A DNA stretch of 45,382 nt from assembly GCF_017948485.1 (NCBI RefSeq), contig NZ_JAFFSX010000044.1:1-45382 (forward strand). The letters are read 5' to 3'. Positions 25,360-34,312 of the stretch are shown in pieces. How positions within the stretch are numbered: the first letter of the stretch is position 1; every line of letters starts with the position of its first letter. A model generated the notes under the pieces. That model had not been told where the DNA came from. It did not search any database and saw only the letters and a list, made by a program, of their open reading frames with translations. This DNA comes from Streptomyces sp. GESEQ-35 (lineage in GTDB: Bacteria; Actinomycetota; Actinomycetes; Streptomycetales; Streptomycetaceae). A program made the translations under genes and the position numbers.

Positions 25360-25479
25360 AGACCAGAAGTTCCCTTCCCGCCTCGACAGCGGGTGGCGTC
25401 GGACCTTTCCCATGGCGCGGACCGCCGCGGTTGCCCTGGCCCTGACACTCGCCGCCGGTGCGCTCGCGACACGAGCACG

Positions 25480-25860
25480 CTCGTCGTCGTTCAGCAACTC
25501 CTGGACAGGATCGAACAGGCGAACGCCAACTGGCCGAGCAGGTCGGCAAATTCGCCGCGCGTCCGCGCGAGACGGAGGCCGAACGCGAAGCACTGCGGAT
25601 CACGGCCGAGACCATCGGCGTGACGGCCGCCGATCTCGAACCTGAGCAGTCACCGGCCCTGGTGCTGCCGGGCCGCGCGGCCCACCAGCAGACCATCAAC
25701 GTATCGACCACGAACACCAACCACTACGCGGCGCGAGGCACAAACACGTCGAAGGCACTCGCGTGAAACTCAAACGCCTGGTCGGCCTCGGCTTCCGCAC
25801 CGAGGCCGAACCTGGATTGTTCCAACAGCCCTGCCCTACGGCACAAACAGGGCCCACCGA
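25480..25860 (+). pseudogene. Second copy of the IS passenger gene, degraded
   Basis: Fragments in several frames read VVQQLLDRIEQANAN, then LAEQVGKFAARPRETEAEREALRI, AHQQTINV and finally KHVEGTRVKLKRLVGLGFRTEAEPGLF. The last part matches the KHVERTHAKM-RLVTPGI segment of the passenger gene in the IS at 15.7-17.1 kb. There is no transposase and no matching inverted repeat near it. It is the trace of an older insertion between the M20 peptidase and the MFS gene. Confidence 0.6.
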
Positions 25861-25873
25861 CCGGCGCCCCTCA

Positions 25874-27310
25874 TCAATGCCGGTCCGCAGGACGGTAGAA
25901 AAGGAAGGACAAGACCAAACCGGCGAAGCCGAGTGATGCGCTGATCCAGTAGACGGCTTCGAAGCCGCTCCAGGTCGGGGCCTGCGTGCCCGGGTCGAGG
26001 TGTGCGGCGAGAACGCTGGCCGCGATTTGGGCACCGAGGACGGAGCCGACGGCTTTCAGGACGAACGCGAGGCCGCTGACGGCGCCGGTGTGTTCGCTGG
26101 GGACGGTCTTGACGAGCATGTTCATCACGGCGGTCAGCCCGAGTCCCTGGCCGATGCCGGTGAGCAGGCTGGCGAGGGCCAACGCCCAGATTCCCCGCCC
26201 GGCGAACATGACAAGACTTGAGGCGGACAGAACGATCATGGTGAGCGCCATCACGCCACGCTGGCCCAGGAGGCGTTCAAGCTTTCCGGTCAGCGGTCCG
26301 GCGATCGCGGCGGCCACGCCGAGTGGCACAAGCAGAACGCCGGCTTCGGTCACGGTCTTTCCGAGACCGTATCCGGTTGCGGGCGGCAACTCGACGATCA
26401 TCGGCAGAGCCAGGAGCACGGCGAAGCTGGCGAAGCCGATGACGAAGGACATCACGCAGGCCAGCATGACCGGGCGGCTCGCCAGGCGGCGTAGGTCGAT
26501 CAACGGTGCCGCGGTCCGCAGTTCCACCGCGACGAAGGCGGCCAAGAGCACGAGGGCGGCGGCGAGGAAGGCAAGGAACCGGTTGGATGTCCAGCCGTCG
26601 TCGGGAGCGATGGTGAACGCGCTGAGCAGGAGGGCCAGGCCGCCGCCGAGCAGTCCGGCATCGAGAAGGCCGAAGCCGACGCGGTCGCCATTGACCCGCT
26701 CGGACATCGGTGGACAGGCGGGCATGAACAACCACACACCGATGAGCGTCAGCAGCAACGCCAGCAGCGGTATCCAGAACAGCCACTTGAAGGACAGATG
26801 CTGCGCGATCGGCCCAGCGAGCAGTGTGCCGGCGACGAACCCCGCTCCGGCCACGCCGATGATCAGTCCGTTTCCGATTCTCGACCACTCCGGGGTCTGC
26901 GTGTCGCGGATGATGCCGATTGACAAGGGCACTACGCCGAGGCCCACCCCCTGCAGAGCCTGCCCGATGATCAGCACGGCCAATGACGGAGCGAGCGCCG
27001 AGAGCAAAGTCCCCAAGGCCGTGATGGCCAGAGCAGCCAGGAGGATACGGCGCTTGTCACGGATGTCGGCCAGCCGGCCGACCACCGGCGTGGCCACCGC
27101 GCCCGCCAGGAGCACGCTGGTGATCGCCCACGCGATGTCCTGGGTCGAGGCGTGCAGCGATGTTCTGACCAGCGGCAAGGCTGGCAGGAGCATGGCCTCC
27201 AAGGCCTGGTAGATGAAGACTCCAGCCGAGAGCAGGCCGAGCACAGCGATGGTGCTGCCTGCCGACCTGTCCGGCTGCACACGGTTCGAGCGGATCTGCG
27301 AAAGGGCCAT
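25874..27310 (-). CDS. MFS transporter, DHA2-like (multidrug/solute)
   Basis: A 478-residue major facilitator, probably 14 helices. The first helix contains FIYQALEAMLLPALPLV. The motif A loop is GRLADIRDKRR, and the motif C-like region is LIIGVAGAGFVAGTLLAGPIA. The central hydrophilic loop (CPPMSERVNGDRVG) is short. DHA2-type members are usually proton-driven exporters, but regulatory linkage to the catabolic genes would also allow uptake. AGAAGGTGAG lies before ATG 27310. The 5' region (to ~27650) has paired TTGT-N3-ACAA operators about 300 bp upstream, so it may belong to the GntR regulon, though a closer promoter is not visible. Confidence 0.9.
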   Translation of the reverse strand: MALSQIRSNRVQPDRSAGSTIAVLGLLSAGVFIYQALEAMLLPALPLVRTSLHASTQDIAWAITSVLLAGAVATPVVGRLADIRDKRRILLAALAITALGTLLSALAPSLAVLIIGQALQGVGLGVVPLSIGIIRDTQTPEWSRIGNGLIIGVAGAGFVAGTLLAGPIAQHLSFKWLFWIPLLALLLTLIGVWLFMPACPPMSERVNGDRVGFGLLDAGLLGGGLALLLSAFTIAPDDGWTSNRFLAFLAAALVLLAAFVAVELRTAAPLIDLRRLASRPVMLACVMSFVIGFASFAVLLALPMIVELPPATGYGLGKTVTEAGVLLVPLGVAAAIAGPLTGKLERLLGQRGVMALTMIVLSASSLVMFAGRGIWALALASLLTGIGQGLGLTAVMNMLVKTVPSEHTGAVSGLAFVLKAVGSVLGAQIAASVLAAHLDPGTQAPTWSGFEAVYWISASLGFAGLVLSFLFYRPADRH

Positions 27311-27606
27311 GGCAACTCACCTTCTGTGATGCCCGAACGCCGGGGGGACGCGCGGGGCTGTGTGGAACCGCCGCCCGGCCACGTCGTTCTGCAAGAGAAC
27401 CTTCATAGGCCTTGCGGGGGTGTGACGCCTGTCGAGCCCGAGGGTCGTGTGGAAGCTGAAGAGTTCGTCCACCTGCTCACGCGCTGTGTAGCGCGGTCGT
27501 GATCCGGTCTCGTGGGCTCACGTCACCGTGGTCCTCGCCTACCGGTAGGGACAACCTCCCGTCCTCGTCGATCCGCGCCTCTCAAGGCTGCGGGCTGGGT
27601 AGCTGG
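27311..27606. other. Upstream region of the MFS gene, no gene seen
   Basis: About 300 bp without a convincing frame on either strand. It should hold the MFS promoter and 5' leader; I see no clear hexamers or strong hairpin. Confidence 0.4.
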
Positions 27607-27610
27607 AAGT

Positions 27611-27645
27611 ATTGTGATACAAGATTCCAGAAGTTGAGCAACAAT
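27611..27645. promoter_or_regulatory. Paired TTGT-N3-ACAA operators, 22 bp apart (third location)
   Basis: TTGT-GAT-ACAA (27612-27622) and TTGA-GCA-ACAA (27634-27644), with starts again 22 bp apart as at 22617/22639. The motif lies between the leftward MFS gene and the rightward remnants that end in a CitMHS permease start. Confidence 0.6.
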
Positions 27646-27719
27646 GTTTCGATTGGTTGTATCACCGTTACCTTCGTCCGGCCAGGGCTACTGGCCACGG
27701 GAGCGGCGAAGGCCACCTG

Positions 27720-28125
27720 GGTGAGCGAACGCGCGGGATCTCGATCCTGGTACCGGCCCCGCGTCGCTGGGCGCGTACGTTGCCAAGACCGCTGAGCGGC
27801 ACGCGGCGATCTCGAAGGACTTGCTGGGCGAGGCCGACCTCGGTGCGGCACAGGCGGGCGGCGACTGGCGCGCGCGGCTCGCGGCCGTGCTCCGCCCCTC
27901 CGCACGCACCTATCCCGCTCCGGTGGCGAGCCGCATCTCACCGGACGCGACACGCGCCGGCGTACGCGCCGCCGCCGAAGCTTCGATCCACGCCGAAGTC
28001 CTCCACGAACCGTCTCGCGGTCCGCGCCCGAGACCGCTCAGGAGTGCGGAGGGGCTTCTGCCCGCCCTGGCTGATCGCACCACGGCCGTCGCCTCGACGG
28101 CGGCCTCACCCTGCCCCAAGGAGCC
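27720..28125 (+). pseudogene. Unrecognised gene remnant before the CitMHS fragment
   Basis: One frame reads GAYVAKTAERHAAISKDLL, GDWRARLAAVLRPSARTYP and RISPDATRAGVRAAAEASIH, with good Streptomyces composition, but there is no start with SD, and the end runs on out of composition. It could be part of a helical regulator domain (TetR C-terminal domains have similar WRxRLxALA segments), but I cannot assign it. Confidence 0.3.
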
Positions 28126-28128
28126 ACG

Positions 28129-28375
28129 ATGCTCGCCGTCCTCGGCTTCGCCACACTGGGCAGCTTCATGCTGCTCGTGATGCGCAACTACCTCTCCGCC
28201 TTCACCGCCATCATGCTCACGCCGATCATCGCCGCCCTCATCGCGGGCAAGGGCGGCAAGCTCGGCGACATGATCATGAACGGCCTGGACACCGTGGCCT
28301 CGACCGCGGCCCTGCTCCGCTTCGCCGTCCTCTACTTCGGCCTGACGATAGAGGCGAAGCTCTTCGAGCTTTCGA
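28129..28375 (+). pseudogene. CitMHS-family citrate/H+ symporter, N-terminal fragment
   Basis: AGGAG before ATG 28129 and MLAVLGFATLGSFMLLVMRN, LSAFTAIMLTPIIAALIAG and TVASTAALLRFAVLYFGLTIEAKLFE match the opening three helices of CitMHS permeases (about 430 residues), which import metal-citrate or related hydroxyacids. Similarity ends near residue 82; unrelated sequence follows, with a recombinase fragment on the other strand nearby. The native start and SD suggest a recent truncation. Confidence 0.7.
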
Positions 28376-28544
28376 CGCTGGACAGAGTGCGACCATGTGT
28401 CAAGTCGACAAGGCGGAGTTCGGGCGCGCAGCTTGCGGTGCACGGCGGGGTCCGGGAGCGGAATGCTGGACGTATGAGGATGGCGTCCCGGGTCACGTCC
28501 GCGGGCCCGTACAGCGTTCAACTCACCTTGCCCGCCTCCGGGGT

Positions 28545-28930
28545 GAGGCATCCGGTGGCCACTGACTTCGGCGGCGTACGTGGCCCAGTCGCCCGCGGAG
28601 AGATGTTGCCAGGAGACGGCGACGTCGGTGTGGATGCCCGGGGCGCGGGCGAGGGTCGCGGCGGGGATCTCGGTGGCGAGCTGGAAGAGTGCGGTGCTGC
28701 GGGTCTGGGTGGGCCGGATGTCGAAGTTGTTCAGCCGCTGCGTCAGCCGTGTGGTGCTGATGGGACGTCCCGGCCGGCCGGCCGGGAAGAGCCATGGCGA
28801 TGGAACCAGGGTGCCGATGGGCGCGTGGCCCTTGCGGTTCGCGGCGACCGCGCGGGCCGGTTCGGAGACGGGCTCGGGCAACTGGACGGGTGTATTGCCG
28901 TCGCGGCCAGGGTGTTCAGGCCGCGGACCG
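28545..28930 (-). pseudogene. Tyrosine-recombinase-like fragment (C-terminal part)
   Basis: On the minus strand the frame reads VQLPEPVSEPARAVAANRKGH, SPWLFPAGRPGRPISTTRL, RSTALFQLATEIPAATLARA and VSWQHLSAGDWATYAAEV. This resembles the C-terminal part of integrase-like proteins frequent in Streptomyces (motifs PWLFPGRRAGQP and ALxxLVxEVPAPVLA). There is no start, no active tyrosine can be shown, and both ends are cut. It probably marks the mobile element that truncated the CitMHS gene. Confidence 0.55.
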
Positions 28931-29084
28931 GGACACTCCTGCCCGTGATCTTGGTGTGGTCGAACTCGGCGCCATGCTTGCGGGCCGGGAGTCCACGTCC
29001 ACGGACGCCAACGGCTCCGCGGCGGGCAGCGGCAGTGTGTGCGCGGCCGGCCGCGTGGAGCCGCTGAGGGGCCTCGGTATCGGA

Positions 29085-29777
29085 CTACGACAGGCGGTCG
29101 GTGTCGCTGTCGGGGGCGGCGTGGGCCAGGCCCGTCCGGTAGGCGATGACGACGAGTTGGGCCCGGTCGCGGGCCTCCAGTTTCGTCATGGCGCGCTGCA
29201 CGTGGGCGCGGACGGTGAAGGGGCTGAGGAACATCCGCTCGGCGATCTCCTGGTTGGACTGGCCGGTCGCGACCAGGGTCACCATCTCGCGTTCGCGCGG
29301 GGTGAGCGCGGCGAGCTGTTCGGGGTGGTGCGGCGGGGAGTCGGCCGGTGTGGCCAGGAAACGGGCGACCAGGGAGCGGGTCGCGGCGGGGGAGAGGAGG
29401 GTGTCGCCGTCGGCGATCGTGCGTACGGCGTTCAGCAGGTCCTCCGCCCCGATGCCCTTGCCGATGAAGCCGCCGGCCCCCGCGCGCAGCGCCTGAGCGA
29501 CGTACTCGTCGGTCTCGTAGGTGGTGAGGATCAGGATGCGGCTGGCGCGCAGTTCCGGGTCCGCGCAGATCTCCGACGTGGCGGTGAGACCGTCCACCTC
29601 GGACATACGGATGTCCATGATCACCACATCCGGGCGCAGCTCCCGGGTGAGTCTCACCGCCTCCCTGCCGTCGGCGGCCTCGCCGACCACGGTGATGTCG
29701 TCGGCGCTGTCGAGAAGCAGCCGGAAGGCGCCGCGCAGCAGGGCCTGATCGTCGGCGAGCAGCACTCGGAGCGTCAC
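29085..29777 (-). CDS. NarL/LuxR-type response regulator
   Basis: A 230-residue two-component regulator. The receiver domain has the acidic pair D9/D10, phospho-acceptor D55 (VVIMDIRMSE), the switch Thr in LTTYETDEYV, and the Lys in GFIGKGI. The LuxR-type DNA-binding domain (about 155-215) has LTPREREMVTLVATGQSNQEIAERMFLSPFTVRAHVQRAMTKL. It starts with GTG overlapping the stop of the histidine kinase (GTGA), so the pair is translationally coupled. It most likely controls the MMPL gene that lies first in the unit. Confidence 0.95.
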   Translation of the reverse strand: MTLRVLLADDQALLRGAFRLLLDSADDITVVGEAADGREAVRLTRELRPDVVIMDIRMSEVDGLTATSEICADPELRASRILILTTYETDEYVAQALRAGAGGFIGKGIGAEDLLNAVRTIADGDTLLSPAATRSLVARFLATPADSPPHHPEQLAALTPREREMVTLVATGQSNQEIAERMFLSPFTVRAHVQRAMTKLEARDRAQLVVIAYRTGLAHAAPDSDTDRLS

Positions 29778-31078
29778 GGCGCATCCCCGGCCTCTGCGTC
29801 GCCCGTCCGTCCCTCGTCTGTCGGTCCGTCAGGCGTCTGCCCCTCGACGGTTGTTGCTCCGTCGGTCCTCCGTGCCGTGTCCTTGGCGGGCGGGAGGGGC
29901 AGCTCAGTGGAGACGAGGAAGCCGCCCTCCGGGCGTCTGCCCGCAGAGAGGTGTCCTCCGACCGCGGCGGCACGTTCACGCATCCCGATCAGACCGTAAC
30001 CGGGCGGACGCTCCCCGGTAGGCGTCGTACGAGCGCCCCCTCCGTCGTCGGCGATGGTGATGGCCACACGATCGCGGTTCCAGACGAGACGCACCCGGGC
30101 GCCAGAGGTCGTACCGGCGTGCTTGGTCACGTTGGTCAGGGCCTCCTGGACGATGCGGTAGGCGGTGAGGTCAACTCCAGGCGGCAGCGGCCTGGCCGTG
30201 CCCTCCTGGTGCACCGACACTTCCAGACCCGCGCGGCGGAAGGACTCGATGAGCGTGGGAAGTCGGTACAGCCCGGGCGCCGGTTCGGCGGGCGCGGCCG
30301 CGTCCCCGGACTGGCGCAGCAGACCGACCGTGGCCCGCAGGTCGTCGAGCGCGTCGCCGGTGGTCGCGACGAGTTCCTTGAGGCTCTTACGGGTCTGCTC
30401 CGGGCGGGTGTCGAAGAGGTGGTCGGCGACCGTGGCCTGCGCGTTGGCCAGGGTGATCTGATGGGCCACCAGGTCGTGCAACTCCCGGGCGATGCGCACC
30501 CGTTCCTCGGCGACTCTCCGGCGCGCCTCGCTCTCCCGGCTCTGCTCGGCCCGCAGGGCCCGCTCCTCCACGGCCGCCAGGTAGGCCCGTCGGTTCTGCA
30601 CTGAGTGACCGAGTACGCCGGCCACCAGAGGGAACGCCGCCACCGCTCCCACCCTGCTCGCGTCCTTCCATGAGAGGGCCCCGAACAAGGGGGTCGAGGC
30701 GACCAGCAGCGCCACCGAGATGAGCGCCACCGCACTCGCCGCGCGCCGTTCGGTGCGCGCGGTGAGCGAGTAGGAGTAGGCGGTGATCACGGCGGGGGCC
30801 ACGATGAGCGGGCTCAGCAGGAGGCCCAGGGACGGCGCCAGCACGCCACTCGCGGTCGTGACCGCCATGGCGGCCAGGGGCGCCCGGTGCCGCACCGGAA
30901 GCACGGCACAGGACACCACGGCGATGAAGTAGGCGACGGCGGACGGCGGTGACAGCGTGCTGCCGTCGTCCTGCACCACGCCGCCGAGCAGACAGAGCGC
31001 GAACGCCGTCGCCGTGATCGCTCCCTCCCGCCACCACGTACCGCGTGATCGCGGGTCATCGACCCCCGTCTTCGTCAT
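29774..31078 (-). CDS. Histidine kinase, HisKA_3 (NarX/DesK-like) type
   Basis: A 434-residue sensor kinase with about four to six N-terminal membrane helices and little extracellular loop, a short coiled coil (EERALRAEQSRESEARRR) and a HisKA_3 dimer domain with H201 in RIARELHDLVAHQ. The HATPase domain has the N box (IVQEALTNVTKHA), G1 (IADDGGG) and GYGLIGMRER. Such kinases often sense membrane stress or small membrane-active molecules. The C-terminal ~40 residues are a charged Thr/Gly/Asp tail. ATG 31078 lies 7 bp after the MMPL stop, and the gene overlaps the response regulator. An upstream in-frame start at 31159 would lie inside the MMPL gene. Confidence 0.93.
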   Translation of the reverse strand: MTKTGVDDPRSRGTWWREGAITATAFALCLLGGVVQDDGSTLSPPSAVAYFIAVVSCAVLPVRHRAPLAAMAVTTASGVLAPSLGLLLSPLIVAPAVITAYSYSLTARTERRAASAVALISVALLVASTPLFGALSWKDASRVGAVAAFPLVAGVLGHSVQNRRAYLAAVEERALRAEQSRESEARRRVAEERVRIARELHDLVAHQITLANAQATVADHLFDTRPEQTRKSLKELVATTGDALDDLRATVGLLRQSGDAAAPAEPAPGLYRLPTLIESFRRAGLEVSVHQEGTARPLPPGVDLTAYRIVQEALTNVTKHAGTTSGARVRLVWNRDRVAITIADDGGGARTTPTGERPPGYGLIGMRERAAAVGGHLSAGRRPEGGFLVSTELPLPPAKDTARRTDGATTVEGQTPDGPTDEGRTGDAEAGDAP

Positions 31079-31085
31079 GGCCGGA

Positions 31086-33341
31086 TCAGTGCCGGTAGTC
31101 GTGGACACGTCGGAGCTGCGGCACCGTCGCGTCCAACTCGGTCGCGGAGGCCGGGACATGCCTGCTCAGTTTCTCTCCCTCGATATCCACGTTCGGCAGC
31201 ACGCGGTTCAGGATACGAGGCAGCCACCAGGCCCGGTGGCCGAGCAGTGCCAGGACCGCGGGTGCGATCGCCATCCGGACCACGAAGGCGTCGAAGGCGA
31301 CGGCGGAGGCCAGGCCGACGCCCATCGTCTGGATGGTCGGGCTGTTCATCCCGATGAATCCGGCGAACACGCTGATCATGATGATCGCCGCCGCGGCCAC
31401 CACACGTCCGCTGTGCCGGAAGCCGTTGACGATCGCCTCGCCGGGGGAGGCGCCATGGACGTAGGCCTCCCGCATCCGGGTGAGGAGGAAGACCTCGTAG
31501 TCCATGGCGAGGCCGAACACGATGCCGATGATGAGGATCGGCATCAGCGACATGACCGGTCCGGTCTGCTCGATGCCGACCAGATCCGCCGCCCAGCCCC
31601 ACTGGAAGACGGCGACGAGGACGCCGAAGGCGGCACCCACCGACAGCAGGAAGCCGAGCGCGGCCTTGACCGGGACCAGGACCGAGCGGAAGACCAACGT
31701 CAGCAGGAGCACCGCCAGGCCGATGACCACGGTCAGATAGGGGAGGAGGGCGTCGGACATGGCTTCGGAGATGTCGATGTTCAGCGCGGTGGTGCCGGTC
31801 ACCAGGACGGCGGCGCCCGTGTCGGCCTCGACACCGGAGACCGCGCCCCGGATCGCCTGCACCAGGTCCTTGGTCTCGCCGCTGTTCGGCGCGGTCCGCG
31901 GGACGGCGGTGAGGACGGCCGTGTCCTTGGTCCGGCTGAGAACCGGATCACCGACCGACGCGACCCCGTCCACCCCCCGTACGGTCCTGACGACCTGGTC
32001 CGTGGTGGCCCGGGTGTCCGCAGACCCCGAGGATGCCGACGTGTCCACGACCACGGTCAACGGGCCGTTGAAGCCGGGGCCGAAGCCTTCCGACAGCAGG
32101 TCGTAGGCGCGGCGCTCGGTGGTCTGCACCGACTTGGACTCGTCGCCGGGCAGCCCGAGTTCGAGGCTCAGCGCCGGTAGGGCGACGGCGCCGAGACCTA
32201 GTCCTGCGATCAGCAGCACGGGCACCGGCCGGCGCAGCACGAACCGCGCCCAGCGGGTGCCGAGCCCGGGCCGGCCGGCCGAGGTGGGCACCGGGCGCCC
32301 GATTCCCTGCCGGGTGGCTTTGCGGGCGGCGCGGGACAGTATCCGCCGGCCGAAGTAGCCGAACAGCGCGGGGACCAGGGTCAGTGCGACGAGTACGGCA
32401 AGGACCACGGCGCCCGCGCCGCCCATGCCCATCTTGGTGAGTTCGGGGATTCCGACGACCCCCAGCCCGACCAGGGCGATGACGACGGTCGCGCCGGCGA
32501 AGACGACGGCGGATCCGGCCGTGCCCACCGCCCGGCCGGCGGCCTCCTCCGGCTCGCTGCCCTGGGCGAGTTCGTCGCGGAAGCGTGAGGTGATGAAGAG
32601 CGCGTAGTCGATGCCGACCGCAAGCCCCAGCATCAGCGCCAGGATGGCGACGGTGGACGTCAGGCCCAGCGGCACGGCCAGCGCGGAGACCAGGCCGAAG
32701 GCGATGGCCACGCCCACGAAGGCGGTCAGCAGCGACAGTCCGGCCGCGACCAGCGACCCGAGGGCGAGGATCAGCACCAGCGCCGCCACTGCCACGCCGA
32801 TGATCTCCGTCGTACCGCCCGGTTCCTCTTCCGATTCCAGGGCCGAGCCGCCGATCTCCACGGTCAGCCCCGCGTCCCGGGCCTGGCTCGCGGCGTCATC
32901 GAGGGCGCTCTTCGTCGGCTCGGTCAGGTCGACGGCGTCCGCGGTGTAGGTGATCGTGGAGTAGGCGATGGTGCCGTCCTCGCTGACAGCGCCGGTCTCA
33001 TAGGGGTCGGTGGCCGACGCGACCTGATCGCCTCCGTCCAGCGAGCCGAGCGCGTCCTCGACTGCCGCCTTGTTCTGAGCGGCCGTCACCCGCTGCCCGT
33101 CCGGGGCCTGGAACACCAAACGGGCCTCGGCACCCTGGGAGTTGCTCTCGGGGAAGCGCTCGTCCAGCAGGTCGAACGCCTTCTGCGACTCGGTGCCGGG
33201 CATGGAGAGGTCCTCTTCCTCCGCGGCCGGCGCCAGGGCGGCGGCCGCCACGGCCACCACCAGAGCACCCAGCCACAGACGAAGCACGAGCCGGCGCCGC
33301 CGGAAGGCCCACCGTCCGATCCGGTAAAGAAATGTCGCCAC
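31086..33341 (-). CDS. MMPL-family RND transporter
   Basis: A 751-residue transporter with 12 expected membrane helices in two repeats, each with a large periplasm-like loop after the first helix. It is related to MmpL/YdfJ/ActII-3-type pumps. Motifs include GTESQKAFDLLDERFPES, LGLTSTVAILALMLGLAVGIDYALFITSRFRDEL (the GxDY-type proton-relay helix) and LIIGIVFGLAMDYEVFLLTRMRE in the second half. MMPL proteins export lipids, siderophores or hydrophobic antibiotics. GTG 33341 (VATFLYRIGRWAF) is preceded by GGAG; longer starts add a disordered basic leader. Gene order MMPL-kinase-regulator with short gaps indicates one transcript. Two exported START-like proteins are encoded just upstream. Confidence 0.94.
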   Translation of the reverse strand: MATFLYRIGRWAFRRRRLVLRLWLGALVVAVAAAALAPAAEEEDLSMPGTESQKAFDLLDERFPESNSQGAEARLVFQAPDGQRVTAAQNKAAVEDALGSLDGGDQVASATDPYETGAVSEDGTIAYSTITYTADAVDLTEPTKSALDDAASQARDAGLTVEIGGSALESEEEPGGTTEIIGVAVAALVLILALGSLVAAGLSLLTAFVGVAIAFGLVSALAVPLGLTSTVAILALMLGLAVGIDYALFITSRFRDELAQGSEPEEAAGRAVGTAGSAVVFAGATVVIALVGLGVVGIPELTKMGMGGAGAVVLAVLVALTLVPALFGYFGRRILSRAARKATRQGIGRPVPTSAGRPGLGTRWARFVLRRPVPVLLIAGLGLGAVALPALSLELGLPGDESKSVQTTERRAYDLLSEGFGPGFNGPLTVVVDTSASSGSADTRATTDQVVRTVRGVDGVASVGDPVLSRTKDTAVLTAVPRTAPNSGETKDLVQAIRGAVSGVEADTGAAVLVTGTTALNIDISEAMSDALLPYLTVVIGLAVLLLTLVFRSVLVPVKAALGFLLSVGAAFGVLVAVFQWGWAADLVGIEQTGPVMSLMPILIIGIVFGLAMDYEVFLLTRMREAYVHGASPGEAIVNGFRHSGRVVAAAAIIMISVFAGFIGMNSPTIQTMGVGLASAVAFDAFVVRMAIAPAVLALLGHRAWWLPRILNRVLPNVDIEGEKLSRHVPASATELDATVPQLRRVHDYRH

Positions 33342-33570
33342 TTGTTGATCACTCCAGACGCCGCTGGGAAAGGGGAATGCGCGAGATCCGCGCGCCTCCC
33401 ACACTTCCCTCCGGCGCCTGGCCGGGCATCGTCCCCCGTCACCGTCTTCCCCTGGTGCGCCCGGACCAGCCACTCACGTGTCCTGGTGCCTACGCACCAC
33501 AGGCCGACTTGGGCCTCAACGGGGCGGGTTTGACATGGAGTTCAGTGACCCGGGGTTACAGCCGGACGTG

Positions 33571-34173
33571 TCAGTTGCCCCTGTGGCCGGTGCAGCCGGT
33601 CTTCGTCTCGGCCGTGCTCTTGAGCCGGTTCACCCAGTCGTTGAGCCCGGCGTCGAGGGCGGCCTGGTTGCCGGGGATGTCGGCTTCGACGGGAGCGCCT
33701 GCCCAGGATTCCTCGGTGGTGGCGAGCACTCCGCCCTTGACCGGCTTGAAGGTGAACAGGTGTACGCCGTCGATGCCGTTCACGGGCGCGGCCCATGCGG
33801 TGCACCGCAGCCGTCGGACCGAGGCGACCGTCGAGGTGACCTTCATGTTCTGGGGGGACCATTCGAAGACCGAGCCCGGTCGTAGCGGTCCCGGCGTCGT
33901 CTTCCGCGCCGGTGTGATCTCCGGTATCCAGGTGGCCCATGCGTCGATGTCGGTGTGCAGTTTCCAGACCGTCGTCAGCGGTGCCTTGATGAGGACGCTT
34001 GCGCGGCTGATGACCGGTGCGTTCTTGTCGACGGTCACGCCCCGGCATTCCTGGTAGGTCCCGGCACCGGGCTGCGCCTGGTGCGCCGCTGCCACGGACG
34101 GCGCGGACAGAGTCGTCGCCGTGGCGACCGCGGCGACAGCCATGCCCTGCATGAGTTTGCGTCGTGATGTCAT
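33571..34173 (-). CDS. Exported SRPBCC (START-like) protein, copy 1
   Basis: A 200-residue protein with a cleavable signal. MTSRRKLMQG contains a twin-arginine-like motif (SRRKLM), followed by a hydrophobic stretch and AAA-type cleavage near residue 30. The mature domain is a polyketide cyclase/dehydrase-like SRPBCC fold: VLIKAPLTTVWKLHTDIDAWATWIPEI at the start and a C-terminal long helix (NQAALDAGLNDWVNRLKSTAE). SRPBCC domains hold hydrophobic ligands in a deep pocket, and few are secreted. It is a paralogue of the next gene upstream. Two Cys in the mature domain may form a disulfide. Ligand or enzymatic role is unknown. ATG 34173 has an AGGAAGAG upstream. Confidence 0.82.
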   Translation of the reverse strand: MTSRRKLMQGMAVAAVATATTLSAPSVAAAHQAQPGAGTYQECRGVTVDKNAPVISRASVLIKAPLTTVWKLHTDIDAWATWIPEITPARKTTPGPLRPGSVFEWSPQNMKVTSTVASVRRLRCTAWAAPVNGIDGVHLFTFKPVKGGVLATTEESWAGAPVEADIPGNQAALDAGLNDWVNRLKSTAETKTGCTGHRGN

Positions 34174-34312
34174 CGAGTCGGTCTCTTCCTCAGTGGTCCT
34201 GTACTGCTGGTGTGCTGGTGTCGATCGTCCTGGCGGGCGTCTCGCCGTCGCGTCGGCGAAAACCGCGTAGCTCGACAACTTCGTGGCTCGACGCCGTAGG
34301 TATGCCGGCCGG

